A DNA stretch of 64,000 bases from Paenibacillus sp. GM2 (GCF_900069005.2 NZ_LN831277.1:666158-730157), one strand, 5' to 3'. Counted from the first letter of the stretch, positions 9,320-19,610 are shown. The notes: generated from the sequence alone by a model not told the origin. A program made the numbers and translations.

Positions 9320-9778
9320 ATGCGTAATATTTCCGATATTATCGAAAAGCACCTTAAGAGCATTTTGCAAGAGAGTCCGGAGGGCGCTGTAGAGATACAG
9401 CGTAATGATCTGGCAGACAGGTTCTCCTGTGTTCCATCCCAGATTAACTACGTCATCAGCACGCGCTTTACGCTGGAGAAGGGTTATCTGGTGGAGAGCA
9501 AGAGAGGCGGAGGAGGTTATATTCGTATCCGCCGCATCGAGCTCCCCGGTCCGGTTAGCTTGCATACTCATCTGCAGCATACGATCGGTGATGAAATGGG
9601 CCAGACGGCGGCAGAGGGACTGATCTATCAACTGGAGGAAGCAAGGTTCCTCACCCGAAGGGAAGCAGCACTAATGAAGGCGGCTATATCTCGGGAAGTG
9701 CTGATGGTGAAGCTGCCATACCGCGATCAGATCCGGGCGCAAATGATGAAGGCGATGTTGATTTCTTTGTTAGGTTAA
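9320..9778 (+). CDS. ctsR: transcriptional regulator CtsR
   Basis: Class III heat-shock repressor of 152 residues. The N-terminal winged helix-turn-helix contains the family motif SQINYVISTRFT and the glycine-rich wing ESKRGGGGYIRI. The C-terminal part is the dimerisation and McsB-responsive domain. ATG 9320 gives the usual MRNISDIIE start and sits after GGAGG at 9308-9312; an in-frame codon at 9299 lacks a ribosome-binding site. CtsR blocks its own operon and other clp genes through the AGTCAAA heptads, and its operator lies in its own promoter region. First gene of the four-gene operon. Confidence 0.97.
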   Translation: MRNISDIIEKHLKSILQESPEGAVEIQRNDLADRFSCVPSQINYVISTRFTLEKGYLVESKRGGGGYIRIRRIELPGPVSLHTHLQHTIGDEMGQTAAEGLIYQLEEARFLTRREAALMKAAISREVLMVKLPYRDQIRAQMMKAMLISLLG

Positions 9779-9810
9779 TGAGTCTATCCAGTTAAGGAGG
9801 GATTCCAATC

Positions 9811-10335
9811 ATGCAATGCCAAGAATGCGGTAAACGTCCTGCTACGCTCCATTTTACGAAAATCGTGAATGGGGAAAAGACAGAATTTCATATTTGTGAA
9901 GCATGTGCCCGCGAGAAGGGAGAATTAATTCCTGGAACGGCGGGAGGCTTCTCGATTCATAATCTGTTATCCGGTCTGCTCGACTTCAGTCCTGCGACTT
10001 CCAGTCAGGCTTCGGGTGTAAAGCCGGCGGAGAACCTGCGCTGTGAGAAATGCGGGTTGACCTATTCTCAATTCAGCAAGCTGGGCCGGTTCGGGTGCAG
10101 CTCCTGCTATCAATATTTCAATGATCGTCTGGACCCTCTATTAAGAAAGGTTCATGGCAGTACGACACATGTCGGTAAGGTGCCAAGACGGGTTGGCGGG
10201 CATATCCATATGAAGCGTAAGCTGGATGATCTCCGCCGGGAACTGCAATACCGGGTTCTTCACGAACAGTTCGAAGAAGCAGCGGCACTGCGCGATCAGA
10301 TCCGTGAACTTGAGAAGAACATTTCCGCAGAGTAA
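9811..10335 (+). CDS. mcsA: McsA, zinc-binding activator of the McsB arginine kinase
   Basis: A 174-residue protein with CXXC zinc-binding pairs (CQEC and CEAC near the N-terminus; CEKC and CSSC in the middle), then a C-terminal UVR motif of the UvrB/ClpC type (about residues 135-170) rich in Glu, Arg and Ala. McsA stimulates McsB autophosphorylation and tethers it to CtsR and ClpC. It lies between ctsR (32 bp) and mcsB (12 bp), with a GGAGGG ribosome-binding site, in the standard operon order. Confidence 0.95.
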   Translation: MQCQECGKRPATLHFTKIVNGEKTEFHICEACAREKGELIPGTAGGFSIHNLLSGLLDFSPATSSQASGVKPAENLRCEKCGLTYSQFSKLGRFGCSSCYQYFNDRLDPLLRKVHGSTTHVGKVPRRVGGHIHMKRKLDDLRRELQYRVLHEQFEEAAALRDQIRELEKNISAE

Positions 10336-10347
10336 GGAGGAATTGCG

Positions 10348-11412
10348 ATGGGAAATCTTCAATTTACAGAGCAGCCGCTTAGCGAGTGGATGAATCGTGA
10401 TGGGAATGAATCGAATATCGTAATTAGCACCCGGGTGCGGATCGCCCGTAACCTGGTTGAATATCCCTTTCCTATATTGGCTACGAATCAGCAATCGGAG
10501 GAGGTGCTGAGCCAGTTCGAACAGGTGCTCAGCGATGAGCGGATGCAGCCGTTCGGGAAACTTCATCCCATCGAGCTGGATGACCTGGATGATCTGGATA
10601 AGCAGGTTTTGGTGGAGAAGCATCTGATCAGTCCGAGCCTGGTTACTGAATCCCGGAATGGCGCGGCGTTCATAAGCGATGATGAGAGCTTGAGCATCAT
10701 GGTGAATGAAGAGGATCACTTGAGGATTCAATGCCTGTATCCGGGACTTCAGGTCAAAGAGGCCTGGGAGAAAGCGTCGGCGGTTGACGATATCTTCGAG
10801 GATCATGTCGATTATGCGTTTGATGACAAGCGCGGTTACTTGACCAGCTGTCCGACAAATGTCGGTACAGGGCTGAGGGCTTCCGTGATGATCCATCTTC
10901 CTGCGCTGGCTCTTACGAGTCAGATCGGGCGGATTCTGTCGGCTGTATCTCAGGTCGGCCTGGCTGTGCGCGGGATTTATGGCGAAGGTAGCGAGACCGT
11001 CGGCAACCTGTTCCAAATCTCCAATCAGATTACGCTGGGACAGAACGAATCCGAGATTATTGACAACCTGTATGGTGTCGTAGTACAAATTATTGAACAT
11101 GAAAAAGTAGCCAGAGAAAAATTGCTTTCTGACTCGCGAATCCGTATTATGGATCGTATAATGCGTTCATATGGAATATTATCCTATTCCGAAATCATCG
11201 ATTCGAAGGAGGCGGCGCAGCGTTTATCTGACGTTCGACTCGGTGTGGATCTTGGTTTCGTGAACGTGCCATTCCATGCTTTAAATGAATTGAACGTTAT
11301 GACGCAGCCAGGCTTCTTGCAGAAGAGGCAGGGGGGAAATATGTCCCCAGGAGAGCGGGATATATACCGCGCCAAGGTGATACGCGAGCATTTGAAGGAT
11401 AATTTGCAATAA
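10348..11412 (+). CDS. mcsB: protein-arginine kinase McsB
   Basis: Phosphorylates arginine side chains on damaged proteins and on CtsR, marking them for ClpCP. The 354-residue protein belongs to the phosphagen (guanido) kinase fold. Visible family features are the early STRVRIARNL nucleotide-binding segment, the catalytic-loop motif SCPTNVGTG (Cys168) and the RASVMIHLPAL region. The last segment contains the RDxxRA-like pArg sensor area. It follows mcsA by 12 bp with an AAGGAGG ribosome-binding site. The gap to clpC is unusually long because a structured repeat lies there. Confidence 0.96.
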   Translation: MGNLQFTEQPLSEWMNRDGNESNIVISTRVRIARNLVEYPFPILATNQQSEEVLSQFEQVLSDERMQPFGKLHPIELDDLDDLDKQVLVEKHLISPSLVTESRNGAAFISDDESLSIMVNEEDHLRIQCLYPGLQVKEAWEKASAVDDIFEDHVDYAFDDKRGYLTSCPTNVGTGLRASVMIHLPALALTSQIGRILSAVSQVGLAVRGIYGEGSETVGNLFQISNQITLGQNESEIIDNLYGVVVQIIEHEKVAREKLLSDSRIRIMDRIMRSYGILSYSEIIDSKEAAQRLSDVRLGVDLGFVNVPFHALNELNVMTQPGFLQKRQGGNMSPGERDIYRAKVIREHLKDNLQ

Positions 11413-11438
11413 AATAGGCGTTATTTTACGGGCAAAAA

Positions 11439-11584
11439 GCCGCTTTTCAGCACCGGAAAGGTTGGATGAAGCTAAGCTTAAGGAGTGGAGCGTACGCAGT
11501 TTGTACATGAGCACCGTGGGCCTGGCTGAATTCAAGATTCGATGTCGATTAAGCTCTCGGTGTTACATCATGATCATAAGCGGC
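11439..11584. repeat. GTTCAAAA-family intergenic repeat, copy 1 (mcsB-clpC)
   Basis: A 146-bp element with inverted ends GCCGCTT (11439-11445) and AAGCGGC (11578-11584), backed by a second paired block (CACCGGAAAG against CTCTCGGTG). Its right half (GGCTGAATTCAAGATTCG onward) is nearly shared with the copies at 20357-20614 and 61959-62123. It sits in the ctsR operon between mcsB and clpC. Confidence 0.65.
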
Positions 11585-11616
11585 AGAATAGATTTAATTT
11601 GGAGGTGTAATGGAAT

Positions 11617-14061
11617 ATGATGTTTGGTAGATTTACAGAACGCGCCCAGAAGGTACTGGCCTTGGCTCAGGATGAGGCGGTCAGACTCGGGCATAACAAT
11701 ATCGGTACGGAGCATATTCTACTGGGATTGATCCGTGAAGGCGAAGGCATTGCAGCTAAAGCTCTTATCGGCCTTGGCCTCGGTTTGGAGAAAATACAAG
11801 ATGAAGTTGAAGCCTTGATTGGTCGCGGTCAGGAACAGCCGATTAATATTGCCTATACGCCGCGTGCCAAGAAAGTTATCGAACTGTCGATGGATGAGGC
11901 GCGCAAGTTGGGCCATACCTATGTGGGGACCGAGCATATCCTGCTGGGATTGATCCGTGAAGGCGAAGGCGTAGCTGCACGAGTACTTAACAATTTGGGC
12001 ATCAGCTTGAATAAAGCACGTCAGCAAGTGTTGCAGCTGCTTGGCAGCAGCGAAGCTGTATCGAGCCATCATGGCGCACCTGTTAATGTGAACACGCCAA
12101 CGTTGGATAGCCTTGCTCGCGACTTGACCGCTACCGCCAAAGAGGGAAACCTCGACCCGGTAATCGGACGCAGCAAAGAGATCGAACGCGTTATCCAGGT
12201 ATTGAGCCGGCGGACGAAGAACAATCCGGTCCTCATCGGTGAACCTGGTGTTGGTAAGACCGCGGTTGCCGAAGGCTTGGCTCAAAAGATCGTAAATAAC
12301 GAAATTCCTGAGACATTGCGCGATAAGCGCGTCATGACTCTTGATATGGGTTCTGTCGTAGCGGGTACGAAGTACCGCGGTGAATTCGAGGACCGTTTGA
12401 AGAAGATTATGGACGAGATTCGCCAAGCCGGTAATATCATCTTGTTTATAGACGAGTTGCATACGCTGATTGGTGCTGGTGGAGCCGAAGGCGCCATCGA
12501 TGCTTCCAATATTCTGAAGCCGGCGCTGGCACGTGGTGAGCTGCAATGCATCGGGGCAACTACGCTGGATGAATACCGCAAGTATATTGAGAAGGATGCG
12601 GCTCTGGAACGCCGTTTCCAACCGATAACGGTCGATGAGCCTTCTGCGGAGGAGACAATTCAAATTTTGCACGGCCTTCGCGATCGCTATGAAGCGCATC
12701 ACCGTGTAAAAATTACAGATGAAGCGATCGAGCAAGCCGTTAAATTGTCCGATCGTTACATTCAGGACCGCTTCTTGCCGGACAAAGCGATCGACTTGAT
12801 CGATGAGGCGGGCTCCAAGGTGAGATTGAGCACATATACGGTACCGCCTAATTTGAAGCAGCTGGAGAGCCGTCTGGAGGATATCCGCAAGGAGAAGGAC
12901 GCCGCTGTGCAAAGTCAGGAATTTGAAAAAGCGGCTGCCCTGCGTGATACCGAACAGAAGATTCGCGAAGAGCTGGATGTCACGAAGAACCAGTGGAAAG
13001 AAAAGCAAGGGCGCATGGATTCTGAGGTGACTCCGGAGGATATCGCCGAGGTGGTGGCCAGCTGGACAGGAATCCCGGTCAACAAGCTGAAAGAAGAAGA
13101 GACCGAGCGTCTCATGAATATGGAGTCGATCCTGCATGAGCGTGTTATCGGTCAGGATGAAGCCGTTAAGGCAGTCAGCCGGGCTATCCGCCGGGCGCGT
13201 GCCGGACTCAAGGATCCGAAGCGTCCTATGGGCTCCTTCATTTTCCTTGGACCAACAGGTGTAGGTAAGACCGAATTGGCCCGCGCTTTGGCTGAAGCGA
13301 TGTTCGGCGATGAGAATGCGGTTATCCGTATCGATATGTCGGAGTATATGGAGAAGCATTCCACCGCTCGTCTGGTCGGCGCGCCTCCAGGGTACGTCGG
13401 TTATGAAGAAGGCGGTCAGCTGACCGAGAAAGTACGGCGCAAGCCCTATTCGGTAGTGCTGCTTGATGAGATCGAGAAGGCGCATCCGGAAGTATTCAAT
13501 ATCCTGCTGCAAGTGCTTGAGGATGGACGACTGACCGATTCCAAAGGCCGGGTTGTCGACTTCCGCAACACGCTGATCATTTTGACCTCCAATGTCGGAG
13601 CAGAAGCGATCCGCCGCAATACAAAAATGGGCTTCACTGCCGTAACCGACGCAGGTGCCGATTACGATAACATGAAGTCCAAGGTCATGGAAGAACTGAA
13701 GAAGGGCTTCCGTCCTGAGTTCCTGAACCGGATCGACGAGATCATCGTGTTCCATTCTCTCGAAGAGAAGCATATTGGAGAGATCGTAACGCTGATGTCC
13801 GAAGAATTGCGGAAACGGCTGAACGACTTCGATGTTGACTTCGTGCTGACAGACAAAGCGAAGGCGTTTCTGGCAAAAGAGGGCTATGATCCGACTTATG
13901 GTGCTCGTCCATTGCGCCGGGCGATTCAGAAGCATATCGAAGACCGGCTGTCTGAGGAATTGCTGACCGGTAAGGTGAAGAAGGGCGATTCGCTCACGAT
14001 CGATGAAGAAAATGGCGAATTAAGCGTCAAGAAGACCGGAGATTTTGTAAAAATGGCATAA
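11617..14061 (+). CDS. clpC: ATP-dependent Clp protease ATP-binding subunit ClpC
   Basis: Hsp100 unfoldase that feeds substrates, including arginine-phosphorylated proteins, to ClpP. The 814-residue protein has two N-terminal Clp_N repeats (residues 1-145, each with the [15 protein letters not shown] motif), AAA domain 1 with Walker [10 protein letters not shown] (about 208), a UVR-containing middle domain (about 410-470) that binds McsB or MecA, and AAA domain 2 with Walker [10 protein letters not shown] (about 545). ATG 11617 follows GGAGGTG at 11601-11607. It is the last gene of the CtsR operon and ends at a strong terminator. Confidence 0.97.
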   Translation: MMFGRFTERAQKVLALAQDEAVRLGHNNIGTEHILLGLIREGEGIAAKALIGLGLGLEKIQDEVEALIGRGQEQPINIAYTPRAKKVIELSMDEARKLGHTYVGTEHILLGLIREGEGVAARVLNNLGISLNKARQQVLQLLGSSEAVSSHHGAPVNVNTPTLDSLARDLTATAKEGNLDPVIGRSKEIERVIQVLSRRTKNNPVLIGEPGVGKTAVAEGLAQKIVNNEIPETLRDKRVMTLDMGSVVAGTKYRGEFEDRLKKIMDEIRQAGNIILFIDELHTLIGAGGAEGAIDASNILKPALARGELQCIGATTLDEYRKYIEKDAALERRFQPITVDEPSAEETIQILHGLRDRYEAHHRVKITDEAIEQAVKLSDRYIQDRFLPDKAIDLIDEAGSKVRLSTYTVPPNLKQLESRLEDIRKEKDAAVQSQEFEKAAALRDTEQKIREELDVTKNQWKEKQGRMDSEVTPEDIAEVVASWTGIPVNKLKEEETERLMNMESILHERVIGQDEAVKAVSRAIRRARAGLKDPKRPMGSFIFLGPTGVGKTELARALAEAMFGDENAVIRIDMSEYMEKHSTARLVGAPPGYVGYEEGGQLTEKVRRKPYSVVLLDEIEKAHPEVFNILLQVLEDGRLTDSKGRVVDFRNTLIILTSNVGAEAIRRNTKMGFTAVTDAGADYDNMKSKVMEELKKGFRPEFLNRIDEIIVFHSLEEKHIGEIVTLMSEELRKRLNDFDVDFVLTDKAKAFLAKEGYDPTYGARPLRRAIQKHIEDRLSEELLTGKVKKGDSLTIDEENGELSVKKTGDFVKMA

Positions 14062-14132
14062 ATTGTTGGGCTTTGTCTAATATTCCACCTGAATCTCTTC
14101 ATTAGAGCGGCTAGATTGCCGATGAACATAAT

Positions 14133-14176
14133 AAAAGCAGCTTCCAGAGCAGGTTTGCTTTGGAAGCTGCTTTTTT
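14133..14176 (+). terminator. Rho-independent terminator after clpC
   Basis: An 11-bp perfect stem (AGCAGCTTCCA with TGGAAGCTGCT) is followed by six T residues, closing the ctsR operon. Confidence 0.85.
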
Positions 14177-14374
14177 ACACACAAAAAGTGATACATAATT
14201 TTCTTCATTTAATTTCTTTTCAAGAATACTTACATGTTTTTTCAGGAGTTAACGAAAATTGTTTGCACACAAAACTTTACGCCAAATCGATAACAATGAT
14301 AAACTTTGATTATTAGCTTTGTGGTGCAACCTGCAAGGTTTGTTAAATATTGCGAAAGTAAGAAGGAGAGATTA
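14177..14374. other. radA upstream region
   Basis: An AT-rich stretch with no gene. It should carry the radA promoter; the best candidate is TTTACG (14277-14282) with TAAACT about 18 bp downstream, which is weak. The radA ribosome-binding site AAGGAGAG is at 14362-14369. Confidence 0.35.
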
Positions 14375-15742
14375 ATGGCAAAAGTAAAGACAAAGTTCTT
14401 CTGTACCGATTGCGGCTATGAATCACCGAAATGGTACGGAAAATGTCCTGGTTGTGGGGCATGGAACAGCATGGTGGAAGAAACGGAGAAAGTGGTCAAG
14501 ACGCAGGGGATGTCCTCCGGCATATTTCATACGAAAGAAAAGCCACTTCCGATCATAAATATAGAGAGTGGCCGAGAGCCGCGAATCCTTACCGGGATTG
14601 GAGAGCTTAACCGAGTGCTGGGCGGAGGGATCGTCCCTGGTTCCCTGGTGCTGGTTGGCGGGGATCCTGGAATCGGCAAATCGACATTGCTACTGCAAAC
14701 CTCGAACGAGATGGCTAACTCTGGCCGGAAAGTGCTCTATGTCTCCGGAGAAGAATCGGTTCGTCAGACGAAGCTGCGGGCAGAGAGGCTCGGCGCATTA
14801 TCCCCGAATCTCTACGTTATGTGCGAGAGCAGTATTGATGGAATCGAGGAAGCGATCGATGAAGTTAAGCCGGATTTCCTCGTTATCGACTCCATTCAGA
14901 CCGTATATATGCCGGAGGTCACCAGCGCGCCCGGAAGCGTCTCCCAAGTGCGGGAATGTACGGCCCGGTTCATGCGGGTTGCCAAAGGGCAGGGAATCGC
15001 TACGGTATTGGTCGGACATGTTACAAAGGAGGGGGCTATTGCCGGACCGCGCATGCTGGAACATATGGTCGATTGCGTGCTCTATTTTGAGGGCGAGCGT
15101 CATCATTCATACCGATTGCTTCGTGCGGTTAAGAATCGTTTTGGCTCCACCAATGAGATGGGTATCTTTGAAATGAATGAGGCTGGTTTAGAGGAAGTTC
15201 TCAACCCTTCGGAGCTGTTCCTCTCCGAACGCCCGCTTGGTGTTGCGGGTTCTACCGTCGTGGCCAGTATGGAAGGAACCAGACCGATGCTGGTTGAGCT
15301 TCAGGCTCTTGTTGCGTCAACTTTATTCCCTTCCCCGCGTAGAATGGCTACGGGTGTGGATCATAACCGGATGAATCTGATTATTGCCGTGCTGGAGAAG
15401 CGAATGGGCATGTTCCTGCAGAACCAGGACGCCTATGTAAATCTGGCCGGCGGAGTGAAGCTTGATGAGCCTGCCGTAGACCTGGCGATTGCCGTCAGTT
15501 TAGCCTCCAGCTTCCGCGATGTGCCTACGAAGCCCTATGATGTCGTCTTTGGGGAAGTCGGGCTTACAGGGGAAGTCAGAGCGGTCTCACGCGTCGAACA
15601 GAGAGTGAAGGAGGCGGCGAAGCTAGGCTTCAAACGGGTGATCTTGCCTGAGAAGAGCCTGAAGGGCTGGCAGGGACCCAAAGAGATCGAATTAATCGGT
15701 GTAAATACCGTTGCAGATGCGCTTGCTGTTGCATTAGATTAG
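14375..15742 (+). CDS. radA: DNA repair protein RadA (Sms)
   Basis: RecA-like branch-migration helicase acting in homologous recombination and transformation. From ATG 14375 the 455-residue protein opens with a four-cysteine zinc finger (C10, C13, C24, C27), then a RecA-like ATPase with Walker [10 protein letters not shown], the RadA-specific KNRFG motif, and a C-terminal Lon-protease-like domain that lacks proteolysis. An in-frame start 69 bp upstream lacks a ribosome-binding site. The neighbour disA is normal: RadA limits DisA activity during DNA damage in B. subtilis. Confidence 0.96.
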   Translation: MAKVKTKFFCTDCGYESPKWYGKCPGCGAWNSMVEETEKVVKTQGMSSGIFHTKEKPLPIINIESGREPRILTGIGELNRVLGGGIVPGSLVLVGGDPGIGKSTLLLQTSNEMANSGRKVLYVSGEESVRQTKLRAERLGALSPNLYVMCESSIDGIEEAIDEVKPDFLVIDSIQTVYMPEVTSAPGSVSQVRECTARFMRVAKGQGIATVLVGHVTKEGAIAGPRMLEHMVDCVLYFEGERHHSYRLLRAVKNRFGSTNEMGIFEMNEAGLEEVLNPSELFLSERPLGVAGSTVVASMEGTRPMLVELQALVASTLFPSPRRMATGVDHNRMNLIIAVLEKRMGMFLQNQDAYVNLAGGVKLDEPAVDLAIAVSLASSFRDVPTKPYDVVFGEVGLTGEVRAVSRVEQRVKEAAKLGFKRVILPEKSLKGWQGPKEIELIGVNTVADALAVALD

Positions 15743-15753
15743 GGGGCACAATA

Positions 15754-16830
15754 ATGAAAGAAACAACTCAGGCAGAGAAAATGAATGATTTGCTGAAGCT
15801 CGTGGCTCCGGGCACTTCCTTTCGGGATGGGTTGGAAAATGTGCTGCGTGCGAAGACCGGCGGTTTAATCGTTGTCGGCTATAGCCCCGAAGTCATGGAG
15901 GTTGTAGAAGGCGGGTTTTCCATCAATTGCGATTTTTCTCCTAACTATCTGTACGAATTGGCCAAGATGGATGGAGCCATCATTCTTAGTGAGGATTTAA
16001 AACGAATATTATATGCAAATACACAGCTGATTCCTGATTCATCCATTGCCTCGTCGGAGACCGGGATACGCCACAGAACGGCGGAACGGGTTGCTAAACA
16101 GACGGGCAAGCTGGTCGTATCGATCTCACAGCGCCGCAATATCATTACTTTGTACCAGGGAGGACTGCGGTACGCGCTGAAGGAGAGCGGTGAAATTCTG
16201 ACCAAGGCAAACCAGGCAATCCAGACGCTGGAGAAATACAGGGCGGTGCTCAATCAGGCTTTAACGAATCTGTCTGCATCAGAGTTCGAAGAACTAGTGA
16301 CGATTCCCGAAGTGGTAAATGTGATGCAGCGTGTGGAGATGGTTATCCGCATTAAGCTGGAGATCAAGCGTTTTATTAATGAGCTGGGGATTGAAGGCCG
16401 ACTGATTAGCATGCAAATGGAAGAGCTGGTCAGCAATATGGAGGAGGAAGCCTGGCTGCTCTATAAAGATTATGCCAAGGACGATAGCGACGATGCGATC
16501 CGTGAGATTATTCTGGGGCTGAAGCGATCGAGTGACGATGAGCTCTTGGACGATGTTCACATCACCCGTCTGCTCGGTTTTCCTTCCGCAGCGGCGACTT
16601 CGGAGGAGATTATATCGCCACGTGGTTATCGCGTATTGAACAAAATCCCTCGTCTGCCCAATGTCATCATTCATAATTTGGTTGAACGATTCCGCGAGCT
16701 GCCGGAAATACTAATGGCGTCCATTGAAGAGCTCGATGAGGTTGACGGTATTGGGGAAGCAAGGGCGCGTGCCATTAAAGAAGGATTGAAGCGAATACAG
16801 GAACAAGTGTTCATTGACAGGCAAATATAA
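15754..16830 (+). CDS. disA: DNA integrity scanning protein DisA (diadenylate cyclase)
   Basis: Makes c-di-AMP from two ATP and pauses when it meets branched DNA, delaying sporulation. The 358-residue protein has the DAC domain with DGA at residues 73-75 and RHR at 106-108, both needed for catalysis and intact, a helical linker, and a C-terminal helix-hairpin-helix DNA-binding region ([16 protein letters not shown]). It begins 11 bp after radA and is probably co-transcribed with it. Confidence 0.97.
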   Translation: MKETTQAEKMNDLLKLVAPGTSFRDGLENVLRAKTGGLIVVGYSPEVMEVVEGGFSINCDFSPNYLYELAKMDGAIILSEDLKRILYANTQLIPDSSIASSETGIRHRTAERVAKQTGKLVVSISQRRNIITLYQGGLRYALKESGEILTKANQAIQTLEKYRAVLNQALTNLSASEFEELVTIPEVVNVMQRVEMVIRIKLEIKRFINELGIEGRLISMQMEELVSNMEEEAWLLYKDYAKDDSDDAIREIILGLKRSSDDELLDDVHITRLLGFPSAAATSEEIISPRGYRVLNKIPRLPNVIIHNLVERFRELPEILMASIEELDEVDGIGEARARAIKEGLKRIQEQVFIDRQI

Positions 16831-16882
16831 TTCCCCTATCATGAAGTGATGATTAAGGGGAATAAATATAAGAGGTGAAGAG

Positions 16883-17608
16883 ATGGTTACAAAATCAATC
16901 CCAAACCTTTTTACGCTGAGCAACCTGTTCATGGGAATGATCGCTATTATGCTGGCGATGACCGGGAGATACAGCCTGGCTTCCATCATGATTATCGTGG
17001 CGATGTTGATGGACGGTTTGGATGGGCGTGTTGCCAGAGCTTTGAATGCCCAGAGCGATTTTGGCAAGGAACTCGACTCTTTATCCGATGTGATCTCATT
17101 TGGGGTAGCTCCCGCACTCATTATGTATATTATTTCTTTCCAGAATATCCAGCCTGGTCTGGCTTGGACGGTTACAGCTATATTTCCGATGTGCGGTGCG
17201 CTTAGACTTGCCCGCTTTAATGTTCAGTCCGGAATCCCGGGATATTTCATCGGATTGCCGATTCCAGCAGCAGGCGGAGTCGTCGCAACATTGGCTTTAT
17301 TTCATAACAACATCAGAGCCCCATATTTTATTGTCACGATGCTTCTATTGTCGTATTTGATGGTCAGCTCGGTGAAGTATCCGAACTTCAAGAAAGTTGG
17401 TATACCTAAGAAAGCTATTGCCTATGCTCCCGTTGTCATTATTATTGCTATCATCGTTGCGGTTTTCTTCCCGGAGCAAATTTCCAAGCTGGTTTTTATT
17501 CCGTTGGTTCTTTATGCCGGGTACGGGCTTAAGCAGAATTTCGACAGATTGCTTCGTCGGAATAAACATCATGACGAGGATGCCGATAAGGTATTCCGGT
17601 CGAAATAG
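16883..17608 (+). CDS. pssA: CDP-diacylglycerol--serine O-phosphatidyltransferase
   Basis: Membrane enzyme that joins CDP-diacylglycerol and serine to make phosphatidylserine, precursor of phosphatidylethanolamine. The 241-residue protein has the CDP-alcohol phosphotransferase motif DG-x2-AR-x8-G-x3-D-x3-D, read here as DGLDGRVARA then GKELDSLSD, and several hydrophobic helices. In B. subtilis pssA is elsewhere, so its place between disA and yacL differs from that reference. A bidirectional terminator follows. Confidence 0.92.
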   Translation: MVTKSIPNLFTLSNLFMGMIAIMLAMTGRYSLASIMIIVAMLMDGLDGRVARALNAQSDFGKELDSLSDVISFGVAPALIMYIISFQNIQPGLAWTVTAIFPMCGALRLARFNVQSGIPGYFIGLPIPAAGGVVATLALFHNNIRAPYFIVTMLLLSYLMVSSVKYPNFKKVGIPKKAIAYAPVVIIIAIIVAVFFPEQISKLVFIPLVLYAGYGLKQNFDRLLRRNKHHDEDADKVFRSK

Positions 17609-17633
17609 CGTATGTTATAAATATGTATAAATA

Positions 17634-17680
17634 AAAAGGCATTCATCTTGCCGCTTCGGCGGTAGATGATGCCTTTTTTT
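17634..17680. terminator. bidirectional Rho-independent terminator
   Basis: A long stem built on AAAAAGGCAT...ATGCCTTTTT with a CTTCGG-type loop carries a T-tract on both strands. It can end pssA from the left and the convergent reverse-strand gene from the right. Confidence 0.85.
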
Positions 17681-17729
17681 CGTGGCCCGCACCCCTGTGC
17701 TGTCAGCCAGCTCTTGAAATGACAATGGT

Positions 17730-18125
17730 TCAAGACATGTTGAACAATCCCAAAGTTGCGCATTTTTGCGATTCGCGTTCCAAAATTTCTTCCATATCGA
17801 TGCCAAGCAAATTGCACAAAGCAGACATGTAGAACAGGCTTCTACCAAGCTCATTCGTAATCACATCCCGGCAATTCTCGCATAGCTCGCCCTGAACATG
17901 CTTGCTGATCGTCTCTTTGGCATCCTGCAAATTCATACCAGGCTCAAAATCCTGCTTGGTGGCATGCAGCTCGATGCAGCCGCATTCGGTAATCGCCTTG
18001 GTTACGGAACGGGTCGCTGCGGCATTAGTTTGTCCCATCTTGGACATAACGTCCAGCAAACTGCGGTGACGGAGCAACAGTTCAGAAACTTGATCTTGAA
18101 AAGAATGAAGGCTTGGTGCGCTCAT
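17730..18125 (-). CDS. MazG-like/nucleotide pyrophosphohydrolase-related protein, function unproven
   Basis: The only convincing reverse-strand gene in the window, 131 residues, with a GAGGTGG ribosome-binding site upstream of its ATG at 18125. The C-terminal segment ELGRSLFYMSALCNLLGIDMEEIL resembles the core helix of MazG-type NTP pyrophosphohydrolases, but the acidic EExxD metal motif of active enzymes is not evident. Cysteine pairs (CGC and CENC) suggest metal binding. It faces pssA across a shared terminator and diverges from yacL. The homology is weak and a catalytic role is not claimed. Confidence 0.7.
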   Translation of the reverse strand: MSAPSLHSFQDQVSELLLRHRSLLDVMSKMGQTNAAATRSVTKAITECGCIELHATKQDFEPGMNLQDAKETISKHVQGELCENCRDVITNELGRSLFYMSALCNLLGIDMEEILERESQKCATLGLFNMS

Positions 18126-18356
18126 TTTCCATCCACCTCAATATTATGAATTGAGTCCATTATATGCCACATTTTCCTCACTAATCAACCAGAAATCCCA
18201 TAATAACGGGTTGGGGAGGCAAATTATATAATCCTCGCAAGCAGCAGGCAAACGGAAAAATGAGGAAAAAAAGTCTTTCTCTCTGGATTACACTGTGAAA
18301 AATTGGATCATACTGGATAAAGAGAGTATACAATTTTTGGAGGTGAAGAGAAGGAC

Positions 18357-19442
18357 ATGCTTAAGAAAAGTTTACTGATTCTGTCCGGTCTGGCTGGTGC
18401 CTGGTTCGGATATACCGCTACAGGACTCGCCGGAGTTTTCCCGGAACCGTTGCGTTCCTGGTTCGCTGACATGCCGATGGTTGCAGAACAGCTTATTTTG
18501 GCAGTGGCTGGCGCTTGTCTTTTTTTATTCATGTACTCGCTTGTTGCAGAGACGTTTGCTACACAAATTGGGCGTCTGATTACTTGGTTGACGGAAATTC
18601 CTATGAATAAGATGGCGGCTGGAACGCTCGGATTAACTGCAGGACTTCTTCTTTCATTACTGCTCTACCCGGTATTGTCCTGGTTGGGTTCGCTAGAGGT
18701 ATTTGCTCAATTGGCGGCTTCGACCCTATTTGGCTACATAGGACTGTATGTTGCTCTGGAGAAGAAGGATGAACTGTCCGCTCTGTGGAAATCGGGGCAA
18801 TGGGGAAGTGCTGTACAGGAAGAAGAAAAGCTGGAGCATCATAAAATATTGGATACCAGCGTCATTATCGATGGACGTATCGCGGATATTTGTAAGACGG
18901 GTTTTATTGAGGGAACGATTGTGATCCCGGGATTTGTACTTGAGGAGCTTCAGCATATCGCGGATTCTTCAGATCTGCTCAAGCGTAATCGCGGCCGCCG
19001 CGGTCTGGATATTTTGAATAAGATTCAGAAAGAGCTGGACGTGAAGGTTATGATCTATGAAGGGGATTTCGAAGAAATCTCCGAAGTGGACAGCAAGCTG
19101 GTCAAACTGGCTAAAGTGCTTCAGGGCAAAGTCGTTACTAATGATTTTAACTTAAATAAGGTATGCGAGCTTCAGGGGGTATCTGTGCTGAATATTAATG
19201 ATCTGGCCAATGCGGTTAAGCCGGTTGTTCTACCAGGCGAAGAGATTATGGTACAGGTCATCAAGGATGGCAAGGAGCATGGACAAGGCGTGGCCTATCT
19301 GGATGATGGAACGATGATCGTCGTTGAAGGTGGGCGGGATTTTATCGGCAGCATCACGGAGGTGCTAGTTACCAGCGTATTGCAGACCTCTGCGGGACGA
19401 ATGATCTTTGCCAAGCCGAAACTGTTGGAAAAAGCCCAGTAA
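18357..19442 (+). CDS. yacL: PIN/TRAM-domain membrane protein YacL
   Basis: A 361-residue protein with four N-terminal transmembrane helices (about residues 1-125), a PIN nuclease-like domain beginning LDTSVIIDGRIADI and carrying further conserved acidic residues (EVDSKLVKLA, VTNDFNLNK), and a C-terminal TRAM RNA-binding domain. The PIN acidic residues look intact, so RNase activity is plausible but unproven in this family. Its place before ispD is conserved in Bacillota. ATG 18357 follows GGAGGTGA. Confidence 0.92.
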   Translation: MLKKSLLILSGLAGAWFGYTATGLAGVFPEPLRSWFADMPMVAEQLILAVAGACLFLFMYSLVAETFATQIGRLITWLTEIPMNKMAAGTLGLTAGLLLSLLLYPVLSWLGSLEVFAQLAASTLFGYIGLYVALEKKDELSALWKSGQWGSAVQEEEKLEHHKILDTSVIIDGRIADICKTGFIEGTIVIPGFVLEELQHIADSSDLLKRNRGRRGLDILNKIQKELDVKVMIYEGDFEEISEVDSKLVKLAKVLQGKVVTNDFNLNKVCELQGVSVLNINDLANAVKPVVLPGEEIMVQVIKDGKEHGQGVAYLDDGTMIVVEGGRDFIGSITEVLVTSVLQTSAGRMIFAKPKLLEKAQ

Positions 19443-19469
19443 ATTCGGTATGATGAGAATAAATGTGAG

Positions 19470-19498
19470 GATGCCCCTGCAGCTTGGTTGGGGGCATC
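19470..19498 (+). terminator. terminator-like hairpin after yacL
   Basis: A perfect 8-bp GC-rich stem (GATGCCCC 19470-19477 with GGGGCATC 19491-19498) lies 27 bp after yacL, but lacks a T-tract. It may pause transcription or protect the 3' end rather than terminate efficiently. Confidence 0.4.
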
Positions 19499-19509
19499 TA
19501 TATATGTAT

Positions 19510-19610
19510 GTTCAAAAAGGCGGGTTACTCCGTGATTGAGATAACCTATATTTGCATCGCGGTCGATCATCTTCGGTTGGTTTTCTTATTCTGAAGCAGA
19601 CTTTTTGAAC
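19510..19610. repeat. GTTCAAAA-family repeat, short copy 2 (yacL-ispD)
   Basis: A 101-bp element with perfect 10-bp terminal inverted repeats, GTTCAAAAAG (19510-19519) and CTTTTTGAAC (19601-19610). Its interior differs from the longer copies, so it looks like an internally deleted or diverged form. A short hairpin (GGGTTA/TAACC) lies inside the left half. Confidence 0.65.

Noticed and set aside
11719..13935. 738-codon reverse-strand open frame opposite clpC
   Set aside because: Complement of a highly conserved, codon-biased gene; no ribosome-binding site or recognisable protein. A shadow frame.
19510..19610. Insertion sequence with 10-bp inverted ends
   Set aside because: Too short for a transposase and contains no coding frame; classed as a non-autonomous repeat.
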